A model generated the notes under the pieces. That model saw only the letters and a program-made list of their open reading frames with translations, had not been told where the DNA came from and did not search any database. The position numbers were made by a program, and so were the translations under genes. Positions 9,123 to 16,782 of a DNA stretch of 64,000 bases are shown piece by piece. The DNA lies in NCBI GenBank assembly GCA_964440305.1, contig CAYTRS010000001.1, forward strand, positions 1-64,000, in the 5' to 3' direction. This stretch comes from CAYTRS01 sp964440305 (lineage in GTDB: Bacteria > Patescibacteriota > Minisyncoccia > Moranbacterales > JAKLHP01). The stretch's first letter is position 1. The number at the start of each line of letters is the position of its first letter.

Positions 9123-9914
9123 TCAAGTAAAAATTTTTCTTAAAAGTCTTGTGATAAAAGCAGTTTTCCTGCCGAAATGTTTTTTGAAATAGTAATCCTG
9201 GGAGTTGTAAAAATATTTTTTTTGAAGTCCGTCTGCGCTCTTGGGAAAGCTTTTTCCTCCAAAGTGCCTTATTTCCACAGCCGGGAAATAAATTACTTCG
9301 GAGCCTATCTTTTTTGCCCTCCGGCAAAGGTCAATATCTTCATAATACATAAAGAAGTTTTCGTCAAATCCTCCCAATTTTTGGAACAATTCCCTCCGGA
9401 TGAACAGGGCTGCACCACTCACCCAATCGCACGGAATTTTTTCCTTGCTTTCCCATATTTTTTTGCTTCTCTGAAACCCTATATTGTTTCCGATTAAATC
9501 CCATAAAGTCACATCTTTTCCGGCTGACCACCGTTGGGCTTGATTTTTCTCGCTGATTATTTTCGGACCGATAATTCCAATCGTTCCATTTTTTTCAAAC
9601 TCATTTATTATAACGCTTATATTTTCTGAAACGAGAAGAGTATCCGGGTTAAGAAAACAGAAGTATTTTCCCACTGCCTCTCCCGATCCTATATTGACGC
9701 TTCTTCCAAAGCCCGCATTCTTATTAATATTGACGATTTTGATTTCCAAACTGCCAAAATCGCCAATATTCAAATTATCTTCGTCTTCATTTGCTATGAC
9801 AATTTCAAAGGAAAATCCCTTAACGTTACCTCTTAAAGATTGAAGGCATTTCTCGAGATAATTCCTGCTTCGGTAGTTTGCGATTATGAAAGACAGCTGT
9901 TTTTCTTTTCCCAT
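9123..9914 (-). CDS. Glycosyltransferase family 2 (rhamnosyltransferase-like)
   Basis: 263 aa. GT2 fold (GT-A): LSFIIANYRSRNYLEKCLQSL at the N-terminus, NINKNAGFGRSVNIGS near residue 75, the metal-binding FLNPDT near 92-97 (DXD-like position), and MYYEDIDLCRRAKK near 195-208, typical of WbbL/rhamnosyltransferase-type enzymes. It should transfer a nucleotide-sugar residue to a lipid-linked glycan on the inner membrane face. The gene overlaps the upstream GT2 by 31 bp, so the two are probably translationally coupled. Sugar specificity cannot be read from the sequence. Confidence 0.85.
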   Translation of the reverse strand: MGKEKQLSFIIANYRSRNYLEKCLQSLRGNVKGFSFEIVIANEDEDNLNIGDFGSLEIKIVNINKNAGFGRSVNIGSGEAVGKYFCFLNPDTLLVSENISVIINEFEKNGTIGIIGPKIISEKNQAQRWSAGKDVTLWDLIGNNIGFQRSKKIWESKEKIPCDWVSGAALFIRRELFQKLGGFDENFFMYYEDIDLCRRAKKIGSEVIYFPAVEIRHFGGKSFPKSADGLQKKYFYNSQDYYFKKHFGRKTAFITRLLRKIFT

Positions 9915-10768
9915 ATTCTTAATTCCTTGTAGGCCCTTCTTACCTCTTGAGACGAAGGACTGAGATTAAAAATAGCGTCAATGAAATTTTTTATTCTCCG
10001 CAATATGAGGTAAAAGCTGATCCAAAGCTTTTTTGCTCCTTGGAAATTTTTTTTGAAAAATATAACGCCTGAAATGACAAGCCAATATGTCTTAAGCGGA
10101 TTATTCTGCTCGCTTTTTTCAAAATGTCTGATTTTTGTCTCCGGAAAAATATACGATTTAAAACCCTGCTTTCTCGCTCTTACGCAAAAATCCGCGTCTT
10201 CGTAATAAAGGAAAAATTTTTCATCCAGTAGCCCGATTTTCTGGAAAACCTCCTTTTTTATCAGCATAGCGCACCCGCAAACATAATCAGTTTCAAGGGA
10301 TTCTTTTTTTGGGGGAAGTTCAGTAAGATGAGTATTTTTCATTCGAAGCCAGTCTATTTTTCCTCCCGCAAACCAGATTTTTTCCGAATCGCCTTTGATT
10401 ATCAGCGGTCCTATTATCCCGCAACCCTTTTTTCTTTCTGCTTCTTTTGCCAAAATTGAAAGAGTGCTTTTTTCCAACGAGGCGTCATTGTTGAGAAGCA
10501 TCACATAATCCGCCATTTTTTCAAGGGCAAATCTTATTCCGATATTGTTTCCGGCGGAAAATCCGAAATTATCGTTGTTTTTAATGAAATAAGCCCGGGA
10601 AAATAATGTTTTTGCCAGTTCAAAAGATCCGTCAGTTGAATTGTTGTCAACCAATACGAGCTCGCGGTTCGGATAGTCAGAAGCAAAAAACGAACTCAGG
10701 CAGGATTTGATCGTTTCTTTGCCGTTGTAATTCAGAATAACAACAAAAATCTTGGGAAAATTGTTCAT
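9884..10768 (-). CDS. Glycosyltransferase family 2
   Basis: 294 aa. Starts with the GT2 signature VVILNYNGKETIKSCLSSF and LVDNNSTDGS, then NDNFGFSAGNNIG and MLLNNDA (the DXD-like metal site). LYYEDADFCVRARKQG near residue 195-210 is the usual acceptor-side motif. It is closely similar in layout to the overlapping downstream GT2, suggesting an old duplication. A hydrophobic/amphipathic stretch near 235-262 may tether it to the membrane. It lies 7 bp after the flippase gene on the same strand, as expected for a polysaccharide assembly operon. Confidence 0.87.
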   Translation of the reverse strand: MNNFPKIFVVILNYNGKETIKSCLSSFFASDYPNRELVLVDNNSTDGSFELAKTLFSRAYFIKNNDNFGFSAGNNIGIRFALEKMADYVMLLNNDASLEKSTLSILAKEAERKKGCGIIGPLIIKGDSEKIWFAGGKIDWLRMKNTHLTELPPKKESLETDYVCGCAMLIKKEVFQKIGLLDEKFFLYYEDADFCVRARKQGFKSYIFPETKIRHFEKSEQNNPLKTYWLVISGVIFFKKNFQGAKKLWISFYLILRRIKNFIDAIFNLSPSSQEVRRAYKELRIWEKKNSCLS

Positions 10769-10775
10769 TGAGTCA

Positions 10776-12239
10776 TCAATTTATTATTTCTCCGGGAAAA
10801 GCCTTTTCCATTTCAGCTCCAGCCTCTTCTTTTTTGAAAATACTCCGAAGTTCTTTTCTGGAGACAGCCTTAGTGGCGACTAGGAAAAAAAGATAGATTA
10901 CGGCGCTCGAAAAAGCGCGAACGAAAAAATTGAGATCTGGGAAGAAAAACAAGAAAGAGGCCATTGCCATTCCGGAAAGAATGATGCATCCTGTTTTTTC
11001 TAAGGCGGGTTTATATTTCAGATATCTGGCACAAAGATAAGCAGTAAAAGCAACAACCAGCAATTCAGTTATGACCGAAGTTATCGCCGCTCCAATGTAG
11101 GAATAAATCGGAATCAGAAAAATATTAAGGCAGATGTTGATTGCCGCGCAGATGGCAAGGGAAACCATGAGCTTTTTTTGAAGATTTCCGGCCAGAAGAA
11201 TGTTATTGTAAAAATTTCCCAGAAATATGAAAGCCAGCGCAAAAACGAGGATTTGAAGGACTCGAGCAGAAGCAGAAAATTCCGCCCCTCCGATTACATT
11301 GATGATTCCATCCGCCAAGAAAAGCGATCCGATTAAAACCGGAACGATAAGGATCAGAAAAACCTTGAATGTCTTGTCGGAAATATAGCGGAATCTTTCC
11401 TTGTCCGTGAAAATAGAGTGGGAGATTAGAGGAAGCACAAGGCCCATTATCATGCCGGGGAAGAAGGTGATGTTTTCAATGACTTTGTAGGCAGCGTTAT
11501 ATATTCCCACATCGGAACTTTCCCTCATCACAGAAAGAAGAATCGTATCCGCTTTGAAATAGGCGAAAGTTATGATGGTAGAAATTCCCATCGGAAGCGA
11601 CTGCTGGAGAAATTTTTTCCAGTAGGAAAAATTTATCCTTATTTTGAATTTTATATATTTCTTGCTCCAGACAAAAACTACAACGAAATTAAACACCATG
11701 TAAAAAAGAAGTGAAGAAATGATTGCCGAGAATCCCCAGTCATTTTTAACCGCGAGAATAATGATAAGAAGCTGAAGGATTTTTCCGGCAAGCTCTGCGG
11801 TTGCAACCTTGTCCATCGCCAAATTCTTCTGGAAAACTCCATTGAGGACCATGTAAGAAGAAGAAAAGAAAAAAGCCGCCCCGGCAATGATTATTCCCGT
11901 TTTCAGGTTCTGGGAATAGGGAAGTAGCCATATGATAAGCGGAGAAACGGCAAGCACAAAAAAAGAGATAATCATCCGTAAAGAAAAGACGTTTCCCATA
12001 ATCTCTTCTTCGTTGGCATTCGGGCGGGAAATTTCGCGGGTGGCGACAGAATAAAGCCCCAAGTCTGCCAAAGCCGCAAAAAAAGAAAAAAACGCAAGCA
12101 CGGTTGCATATTCTCCGAAACCTCCCTTTCCCAAATAGCGGGTAATGAAGCCGATTGAAACAAGAGCCAAGACCGTGGAAATTACTTTCGCGCTTGCATT
12201 AAAAAAGACATTGTAAGCTATTTTTTTGGCAAGAGCCAT
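10776..12239 (-). CDS. Polysaccharide flippase (Wzx / MOP-superfamily)
   Basis: 487 aa with about 14 predicted membrane segments and no long soluble domain. The N-terminus (KKIAYNVFFNASAKVISTVLALVSIGFITRYLG) and the YATVLAFFSFF and GVFQ regions are typical of polysaccharide-biosynthesis (MATE/MOP) flippases. It should move lipid-linked oligosaccharide units across the membrane for the downstream O-antigen-ligase-like proteins. It is first in the glycan block and is separated from khpB/jag by an intergenic repeat (12240-12329); whether the block has its own promoter is unclear, as none is evident in the repeat. Confidence 0.85.
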   Translation of the reverse strand: MALAKKIAYNVFFNASAKVISTVLALVSIGFITRYLGKGGFGEYATVLAFFSFFAALADLGLYSVATREISRPNANEEEIMGNVFSLRMIISFFVLAVSPLIIWLLPYSQNLKTGIIIAGAAFFFSSSYMVLNGVFQKNLAMDKVATAELAGKILQLLIIILAVKNDWGFSAIISSLLFYMVFNFVVVFVWSKKYIKFKIRINFSYWKKFLQQSLPMGISTIITFAYFKADTILLSVMRESSDVGIYNAAYKVIENITFFPGMIMGLVLPLISHSIFTDKERFRYISDKTFKVFLILIVPVLIGSLFLADGIINVIGGAEFSASARVLQILVFALAFIFLGNFYNNILLAGNLQKKLMVSLAICAAINICLNIFLIPIYSYIGAAITSVITELLVVAFTAYLCARYLKYKPALEKTGCIILSGMAMASFLFFFPDLNFFVRAFSSAVIYLFFLVATKAVSRKELRSIFKKEEAGAEMEKAFPGEIIN

Positions 12240-12329
12240 AATAATAAAAGTTAAAAGTGCAAAGTTAAAAGTGAAAAATGTAGGTGTCCAAGGCGGACTT
12301 ACATTGATATATTCCTGTTATTCGCATCA
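12240..12329 (+). repeat. Dispersed intergenic repeat, copy A
   Basis: This 90-bp spacer starts with A-rich direct repeats of the type aaagttaaaagt and continues with GGTGTCCAAGGCGGACTTAC at 12283-12302. That 20-mer is identical at 25550-25569 and has close relatives at 13955 and 17459. It ends with a TTATTCGCATC element related to the ATTCG-rich half of the other copies. Orientation is given by the shared 20-mer. It fills the spacer between the flippase start and the jag stop. Confidence 0.75.
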
Positions 12330-12812
12330 CTACATTTTCATTGAAGAAGGCTTGATGACGACCTTCCTGTTTTCTTCCTCTCCCATGCTTTCGGTAACCA
12401 CTTTTTCGTTTTTGGAAAGTTCGATGTGGATCAGCCTTCTTTCATAGGCCGACATCGGGCGCAGAACTATCGTCCGGCCTTCGCTGATTGCTTCCTCGGC
12501 GGCGCTTCTTGCCATTTCAAGGAGAGACTCGTTTTTCTGCTGGCGATATGAATTTACGTCTATGGTGAATTTTAATTTTTCATCCGAAATCTTTTTTCTG
12601 GCAATAAGGCGCAGAATATGCTGAATCGGCTGAAGGTTGGCGCCGTATTGGCCGATGAGCAGATTGGAATCATCCCTTACCTTAATATTCACAATAAGAC
12701 ATTCCTCTTCTTCCTGGTCCGTTTTTATTGATTCTATTTCCGCGTCAAATCCCATTTTCAGGATAAAATCCTTAGTCAGTTCTTTTATCATTTCAATGTT
12801 TTTCTCTTCCAT
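12330..12812 (-). CDS. khpB: RNA-binding protein KhpB (Jag), KH + R3H domains
   Basis: 160 aa. Residues about 1-95 form a KH-like domain, with the GxxG-type loop in LLIGQYGANLQPIQHILRLIA. Residues about 100-160 form an R3H domain with the RxxxH pattern in MSAYERRLIHIELS. No long Jag N-terminal domain is present, so it is a short KhpB version. It binds RNA in the cytoplasm and in several Gram-positives works with KhpA in envelope and cell-length control. Its position directly after yidC is the conserved rpmH-rnpA-yidC-jag order, which supports the call. Confidence 0.92.
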   Translation of the reverse strand: MEEKNIEMIKELTKDFILKMGFDAEIESIKTDQEEEECLIVNIKVRDDSNLLIGQYGANLQPIQHILRLIARKKISDEKLKFTIDVNSYRQQKNESLLEMARSAAEEAISEGRTIVLRPMSAYERRLIHIELSKNEKVVTESMGEEENRKVVIKPSSMKM

Positions 12813-12829
12813 TTTGTTATATTAAATGC

Positions 12830-13570
12830 TTAATTATTTTCTTTTCTTCCGATGTATATCTGCTGAATAAGCGAAAACAGAGTGGAAACCAGCCAGTAAA
12901 GCGCCAGTCCTGCGGCAAATTTGAATCCGATAAACAAGGTTAAAACGGGACCGACATAAAGCATCTGCTTGTTCATCATTTGCGCCAAATCCGGCTCTCC
13001 TGGCTTCTCTTCTTTTTTTGGCTTTGCTTCTGCAAGATTCTTTTTTTTGTCCATCAGTGATTTGGTCTGGAAAAACTGGGCGGCGGCGGCAAGAATCGCC
13101 AAGACATAGCTGGGTTTTGCCAAATCCACCATTCCCAAAAACATAGGATTGACGCCTCCCGGATCCTTCACAAAAGAATAAAGATCGCCATTGGAAACCA
13201 CCAGCCCGGCCTCCGAAATATTGAAAAGAATGCGATAAATCGCAATGAGGAATATCAATTGGACAATCATCGGAAGACAGCCGGAAAAGGGATTGACCTT
13301 GTTATTTTTGTAGAAATTCATTATTTCTTTCGTCTGCTTTTCCTTGTCATTCTTGTATTTATTTTGAATTTCCTTTATTTTCGGCTGGATTTCCTGGAGC
13401 CTTTTTTGAGATTCAATCTGTTTTTTGGAAATCGGAATCAGGGCGCTTTTAATGATCAAAGTGATAACGACGATGGCAACGCCGAAATCGCCTCCGGGCA
13501 GGAAGTTGTATAGGAGTATCAATATATTATAAAGAGGCTGATAGACTATATTATCGAAAATTTCAATCAT
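12830..13570 (-). CDS. yidC: Membrane protein insertase YidC/Oxa1 (short form)
   Basis: 246 aa. It lacks the large periplasmic domain of proteobacterial YidC and resembles the short Oxa1/SpoIIIJ form. The conserved block VVITLIIKSALIPISKKQIESQKRLQEIQPKI is seen as the first core helix and cytoplasmic coiled hairpin, followed by NPFSGCLPMIVQLIFLIAIYRIL and the terminal helices near 200-240. The expected positively charged residue in the hydrophilic groove is plausibly the Lys of IIKSALIP. It inserts membrane proteins with or without SecYEG. It sits 7 bp after rnpA and 17 bp before khpB. Confidence 0.95.
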   Translation of the reverse strand: MIEIFDNIVYQPLYNILILLYNFLPGGDFGVAIVVITLIIKSALIPISKKQIESQKRLQEIQPKIKEIQNKYKNDKEKQTKEIMNFYKNNKVNPFSGCLPMIVQLIFLIAIYRILFNISEAGLVVSNGDLYSFVKDPGGVNPMFLGMVDLAKPSYVLAILAAAAQFFQTKSLMDKKKNLAEAKPKKEEKPGEPDLAQMMNKQMLYVGPVLTLFIGFKFAAGLALYWLVSTLFSLIQQIYIGRKENN

Positions 13571-13577
13571 TTTTTTG

Positions 13578-13913
13578 TTAAGTTAAGTTACTTTTCCTGA
13601 AAAGCTTTTCCATCTTATTCCTGATTTCATCAGATTCAATCTTTCCCTTTTTCCGGCAGAAAACAGCCACATCAAATCCTTTCCTTATCTTATTTAAATT
13701 CAAACGGACTGTTTCCCTCAAAATTCTTTTTGTCCTGTTCCGTTCCGTGGCGAGCTTGAAATATTTTTTCTCAATCGGAAATCCGAAGCGGGATTCGGAA
13801 AGATTATTTTTCACCAGCTTGAGCGAGACCTCCCCTTCAGAAAAAAACAAGCCCTGGCGGTAAACTTTGGCAAAATCTTCTTTTTTGGTAAGCCTGTTTT
13901 TTTGGGGCAACAT
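13578..13913 (-). CDS. rnpA: Ribonuclease P protein component
   Basis: 111 aa, basic. The N-terminus LPQKNRLTKKEDFAKVYRQG and the signature block near residues 58-75 (KLATERNRTKRILRETVRL, the RNR motif) are diagnostic of RnpA. It binds the RNase P RNA and helps recognise the 5' leader of pre-tRNA. It lies between rpmH and yidC in the conserved order. The 116-bp spacer to rpmH is longer than usual and holds a palindromic repeat (copy B). Confidence 0.95.
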   Translation of the reverse strand: MLPQKNRLTKKEDFAKVYRQGLFFSEGEVSLKLVKNNLSESRFGFPIEKKYFKLATERNRTKRILRETVRLNLNKIRKGFDVAVFCRKKGKIESDEIRNKMEKLFRKSNLT

Positions 13914-13916
13914 GGC

Positions 13917-14032
13917 AGTAAGTTAAAAGTTCAAAGTTAAAAGTGAAAAGTTATGGTGTCCGAGGCGGAATTATATACATAATTTTCCTTAGTAGTTTTT
14001 CTCTTTTAGCTTTAAGTTTTACGCTTTTATTA
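13917..14032 (+). repeat. Dispersed intergenic repeat, copy B (palindromic)
   Basis: The spacer between rnpA and rpmH. Left side: A-rich repeats of aagttaaaagt type. Centre: GGTGTCCGAGGCGGAATTA at 13955-13973, a variant of the repeat core. Right side: a C/T-rich arm (ctcttttagctttaagtttt) that is roughly the reverse complement of the left arm. It runs up to the rpmH stop codon, so the element may form a hairpin between rpmH and rnpA in the mRNA. Confidence 0.7.
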
Positions 14033-14164
14033 TGCCGACAGCTTCTTTCTTCCTTTTCTTCTCCGCGAGGCGATAACCTTCTTTCCGCCCTTGGTGCTCA
14101 TTCTTTTTTTGAATCCGTGCCTTCTTTTGCGTTTTATTTTCTTCGGCTGATATGTTCTTTTCAT
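14030..14164 (-). CDS. rpmH: 50S ribosomal protein L34
   Basis: 44 aa, very basic. The product begins MKRTYQPKKIKRKRRHGFKK and ends RRKGRKKLSA, the near-universal L34 pattern (KRTYQPS..RKR.HGFR.RM.T..GR..L..RR.KGR..L). The start ATG (complement of 14162-14164) has an AGGA 4 nt upstream. A promoter lies about 75 bp upstream on the same strand (-35 14264-14269, -10 14241-14246). It heads the rpmH-rnpA-yidC-khpB cluster; dnaA, usually on the other side of rpmH, is absent. Confidence 0.97.
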   Translation of the reverse strand: MKRTYQPKKIKRKRRHGFKKRMSTKGGKKVIASRRRKGRKKLSA

Positions 14165-14240
14165 TTTATCCTGCTAAATAAGATTTGAGACGCTTCTTTT
14201 ACGTCCAAACCTATCAAAATTAGTTGTTAATCTAGTTAAA

Positions 14241-14269
14241 AGTCTAACAGCAATGAAAGAAAAGGTCAA
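14241..14269 (-). promoter_or_regulatory. Sigma-70 promoter for rpmH operon
   Basis: On the minus strand, TTGACC (14269-14264), a 17-nt spacer, then TAGACT (14246-14241), preceded by TGT, an extended -10 pattern. It points to rpmH, giving a 5' UTR of about 70 nt. Confidence 0.75.
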
Positions 14270-14280
14270 CTTTTAGTGGA

Positions 14281-14398
14281 AATTATTCTAATTAGTCTAA
14301 TTGACCTAATTAATCTAAAGTATTGGTAATTAGCTATTGAGATTTTTTTAGAATAACTAGAGTAATTAAGAATAATTAGGTTAATTTACAAGTAGTTT
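14281..14398. repeat. AT-rich palindrome with four 9-bp iteron-like repeats
   Basis: Between the divergent rpmH and 14574 promoters lie four tandem 9-mers: TCTAATTAG, TCTAATTGA, CCTAATTAA and TCTAAAGTA at 14287-14322. The stretch 14350-14398 (aataactagag ... aataattaggttaatt) is roughly their reverse complement. Nothing else gene-like is seen in 14165-14460. It could be a replication-origin unwinding region, since rpmH-rnpA often flank oriC. No DnaA boxes of the TTATCCACA type occur here, and dnaA is missing, so it may simply belong to the family of AT-rich palindromes seen elsewhere in the window. Confidence 0.55.
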
Positions 14399-14463
14399 TT
14401 CCCTTATTTCTGCCGTTTTTGGAACAGTTTCCTTTATTTAAGCCAAAAAGAGACATTTTCAGG

Positions 14464-14492
14464 TTGACAAAACTGAAATTTTTTGCTAGAAT
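14464..14492 (+). promoter_or_regulatory. Consensus sigma-70 promoter of the 14.5-16.4 kb unit
   Basis: TTGACA (14464-14469), 17-nt spacer, TAGAAT (14487-14492), preceded by TGC (extended -10). It is one of the strongest-looking promoters in the window. Predicted transcription start is near 14499, about 75 nt before the first large gene. Confidence 0.85.
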
Positions 14493-14523
14493 GCAGTGTT
14501 CAGAAAGGATAGAAAGGAGCTGG

Positions 14524-14559
14524 GTGATTGGCTCTTTGAAAAATTATAAATTCTTTTAG
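14524..14559 (+). CDS. Possible 11-codon leader peptide
   Basis: In the leader between the consensus promoter and the gene at 14574, GTG at 14524 opens a short frame, MIGSLKNYKFF, ending at TAG 14557-14559. An AAAGGAG site lies 4 nt upstream (14513-14519). The stop codon sits directly before the AAAGGAG of the next gene, a layout seen in leader-peptide attenuation and translational coupling. No regulatory amino-acid run is obvious. This is inferred from layout alone. Confidence 0.3.
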   Translation: MIGSLKNYKFF

Positions 14560-14573
14560 GAAAGGAGTATGAA

Positions 14574-15275
14574 ATGGGCGTAAAAAGTTTCGTAATGGGA
14601 TTTGCTGGGGATATGGGCAAGGAGATTTTAGGAGAACTTTTTGGAGCCAATCTCCTCAAGAACATGATGGCAAAAGTCATGAAGGGGAAAAGTACAATAG
14701 GAGTAAAAGTTAATGAAGCGAAAGAATTACTTCCTGAGATGAAGCAATCGGACCTAGTTCACATGTCCGATGAGATTGCTTTTTTTAATCTAATTGGGAA
14801 GATGGAGCAGAATCCAGAACTAAAGGGTTCCGCGCTTAACACATCGGTTTTTATAAACAATTACCTGAAGGAAGCTTGGCAAAAACAAAACTTCAGGGTT
14901 GTAATGGGAGCCCTTGCTGGAATTGAATATGATGTTCATGGAGGAGAGACTCAAAGGGAGAAAATACCTCGTAAGGGGAAGTCTCCGATTGAAAGGGAAA
15001 AAATTACTCCTCCCAAAAAAGTAAATCTGGGCGTGCAGGTTATGAAGAGCTTTGCGGCTCTAAACTCAGATGAAGAAAGATTGGAGGTGTGCAAAGCTTC
15101 GGGAATTATGGAGCCTACGATAGGTATTAAAATCCGGGAAATCTTAAAGGAACACCCGGAGGTAGCAACAGAGGCGGTAAAGAAAATCAGAAGGGAAATC
15201 CAGAAAAAACCTTACAAAGGTTTTTGGAGAGAACTTCTAAGGTTGCCTGCCAAGAAAAATCAAACTAATGATTAG
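14574..15275 (+). CDS. Hypothetical soluble protein of a strong autonomous unit
   Basis: 233 aa, family not recognised. No signal peptide or membrane segment; Lys/Glu-rich and mostly helical, with a proline- and lysine-rich linker around 125-150 (KIPRKGKSPIEREKITPPKK). The C-terminal third is basic (IRREIQKKPYKGFWRELLRLPAKK), so nucleic-acid or membrane-surface contact is possible. The ATG has a good Shine-Dalgarno (AAAGGAG, 6-nt spacing), unlike most genes in this window. It is followed after 9 bp by a membrane protein gene with its own AGGAGG site, and the pair ends at a strong terminator. Function unknown; high expression is inferred from promoter and SD quality. Confidence 0.7.
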   Translation: MGVKSFVMGFAGDMGKEILGELFGANLLKNMMAKVMKGKSTIGVKVNEAKELLPEMKQSDLVHMSDEIAFFNLIGKMEQNPELKGSALNTSVFINNYLKEAWQKQNFRVVMGALAGIEYDVHGGETQREKIPRKGKSPIEREKITPPKKVNLGVQVMKSFAALNSDEERLEVCKASGIMEPTIGIKIREILKEHPEVATEAVKKIRREIQKKPYKGFWRELLRLPAKKNQTND

Positions 15276-15284
15276 GAGGTCAAA

Positions 15285-16421
15285 ATGGATAATTTTCTAA
15301 ATTTGATTCTGGAAACGCTTGGATTGGCAGATGACTCTTTGGATGAAGCGCGTAGTTTTCATGCTAGAGTTATTGCAACTCTGATAATATTAGTAGGTAT
15401 CCTTGTGCTAATTGGATACTGTTTTCACCGGATAGGGTTCGGAAGTATAAACATTATAATCGGGCTTCTGTTGGATTTTGCTGCATTAATAGCTTTCCTC
15501 AGGCCGGAGCCTTTGCTTATCTTCTTGGGACTAGGAACTTTCCTAGGAATAATGAAGACTCCCGAAACAATAAGCCAAGAAACAAGAGATGTTTTTTCTT
15601 GGTATGCTAATGCGTGCGGAAATTTCCTGTTGATTTCGTCCATAATCTTCATGTTTTTGGGAACATGGCCGTGGGTAATAGGATTTGGGAATTTTCTTGT
15701 AATATGCTTAAGTCTTTTAACTCTTGTGTTGATGTCCACGTTGTGGAAAAAAAGCGGAAGGTTTGGGAAAACCTTTGCATATGCGTATACCATTTTAATT
15801 TTGGTTGTATTCGTGTTCTGGACATCAGCTCCAGATGCGGCGAAGGCAAAAATTTTCGGTCCTGATTTTCCGAGAGAATTTGTTTCTGAAGAGGAAATAG
15901 TTCTTGAGGAGATTAATGGGGAAAAAAGAGAGCTTGAAAAAAGAAAGACTGTCGAACAACTTGAAAAAATAAAGCATAAAGTTCAAGACGGTCAAAAGCT
16001 TTCAAGGGAAGAGGAAATTTTTCTTAAGAAAGCTCAGGAAAAGCAGGATAAGGAAACAATTCCGGCAAAGATTTCTTCCTTGATTCCAAAGTCAGGGGAG
16101 TCAAAAAATGAAGCTCCTTTACATTCAGAAAAAGAAATTATTATTTCTCAAAATTCTCGAGTCGGAACGTTAGAAATTGAGAATTTGGGTAAAATTAAGG
16201 TTTGGACAGAATTTCGGGGTGACGAGCTATTTATGAAAAGCATAGAACGTTCTGTATTTTTCTCTGCTAATCGTGAAAAAAGTGGATGCTTTTATGGAAA
16301 TTGGAAGGAAGAAGGTAGGGAAGGAGGCCTTTTTCATCTTCAGGGAGATCCTGAGGGAAAGGAAATGAAAGGAGGAATAAGAACCTCCAAGGGATATGTT
16401 TCTCTGAAACTAATTTTTTGA
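15285..16421 (+). CDS. Hypothetical membrane protein with coiled-coil linker and C-terminal beta domain
   Basis: 378 aa, family not recognised. Five or six membrane segments lie in residues about 25-190. An acidic/basic coiled-coil linker follows (about 200-265, rich in Glu and Lys), then a C-terminal region (about 290-378) with alternating strands (KIWTEF.. ELFMKSIE .. GCFYGNWKEEG .. GGLFHLQG .. GYVSLKLIF), likely a small beta domain. The ATG is preceded by AGGAGG with 5-nt spacing. It is the second gene of the unit that starts at promoter 14464 and ends at terminator 16437. The partner protein at 14574 is soluble, so the pair could be a membrane component plus a cytoplasmic partner; that is inference. 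Confidence 0.7.
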   Translation: MDNFLNLILETLGLADDSLDEARSFHARVIATLIILVGILVLIGYCFHRIGFGSINIIIGLLLDFAALIAFLRPEPLLIFLGLGTFLGIMKTPETISQETRDVFSWYANACGNFLLISSIIFMFLGTWPWVIGFGNFLVICLSLLTLVLMSTLWKKSGRFGKTFAYAYTILILVVFVFWTSAPDAAKAKIFGPDFPREFVSEEEIVLEEINGEKRELEKRKTVEQLEKIKHKVQDGQKLSREEEIFLKKAQEKQDKETIPAKISSLIPKSGESKNEAPLHSEKEIIISQNSRVGTLEIENLGKIKVWTEFRGDELFMKSIERSVFFSANREKSGCFYGNWKEEGREGGLFHLQGDPEGKEMKGGIRTSKGYVSLKLIF

Positions 16422-16436
16422 GAAAGGAGGAAAAGT

Positions 16437-16473
16437 AAGCCGGTTTAGTGAAAATTCACTAAGCCGGTTTTTC
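16437..16473 (+). terminator. Strong intrinsic terminator
   Basis: A 16-bp stem (AAGCCGGTTTAGTGAA / TTCACTAAGCCGGTTT, two G-U pairs) with a 2-nt AA loop, followed by a T run. It ends the unit begun at 14464. Just before it, AAAGGAGG at 16424-16431 looks like a Shine-Dalgarno with no gene behind it. Confidence 0.85.
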
Positions 16474-16543
16474 ATACTTGCGTAATTCAACATCATTATT
16501 CATAATTCATATACAGAGACTTTGGCATTAGAAGAAATTAACA

Positions 16544-16630
16544 GGAAGAGTGGCCGAGTGGTTGAAGGCGCGGCTCTCGAAAAGCCGTAAGGCAGAAATG
16601 TCTTCGGGGGTTCAAATCCCTCCTCTTCCG
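16544..16630 (+). tRNA. tRNA-Ser(CGA)
   Basis: An 87-nt class II tRNA. The acceptor stem GGAAGAG (16544-16550) pairs with CTCTTCC (16623-16629), with discriminator G. The anticodon loop CTCGAAA is closed by CGGCT/AGCCG and gives anticodon CGA. A long variable arm (about taaggcagaaatgtcttcgg) follows, as in serine tRNAs. The T arm holds GGTTCAAATCC. CCA is not encoded, so it must be added post-transcriptionally. It reads UCG codons. Confidence 0.95.
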
Positions 16631-16748
16631 CAATTAAAATTTAGCATGTTCGAATCTTTACCCCATTGAATGACGGGGTTTCTGCCTCCGCCGATTTATT
16701 AGTAGATACTTTTAATTTAAATTCAATTGAATTATTAATTGATTGATT

Positions 16749-16776
16749 TTGTCATTTTTTGTTTTTGGTGTAAAAT
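16749..16776 (+). promoter_or_regulatory. Probable promoter upstream of the methyltransferase
   Basis: TTGTCA (16749-16754), 16-nt spacer, TAAAAT (16771-16776). The predicted start falls where repeat copy C begins, so the repeat would form the 5' UTR. In the rest of 16631-16881, an ACCCC/GGGGT hairpin at 16662-16681 may weakly terminate the tRNA transcript. Confidence 0.5.
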
Positions 16777-16782
16777 TATATA

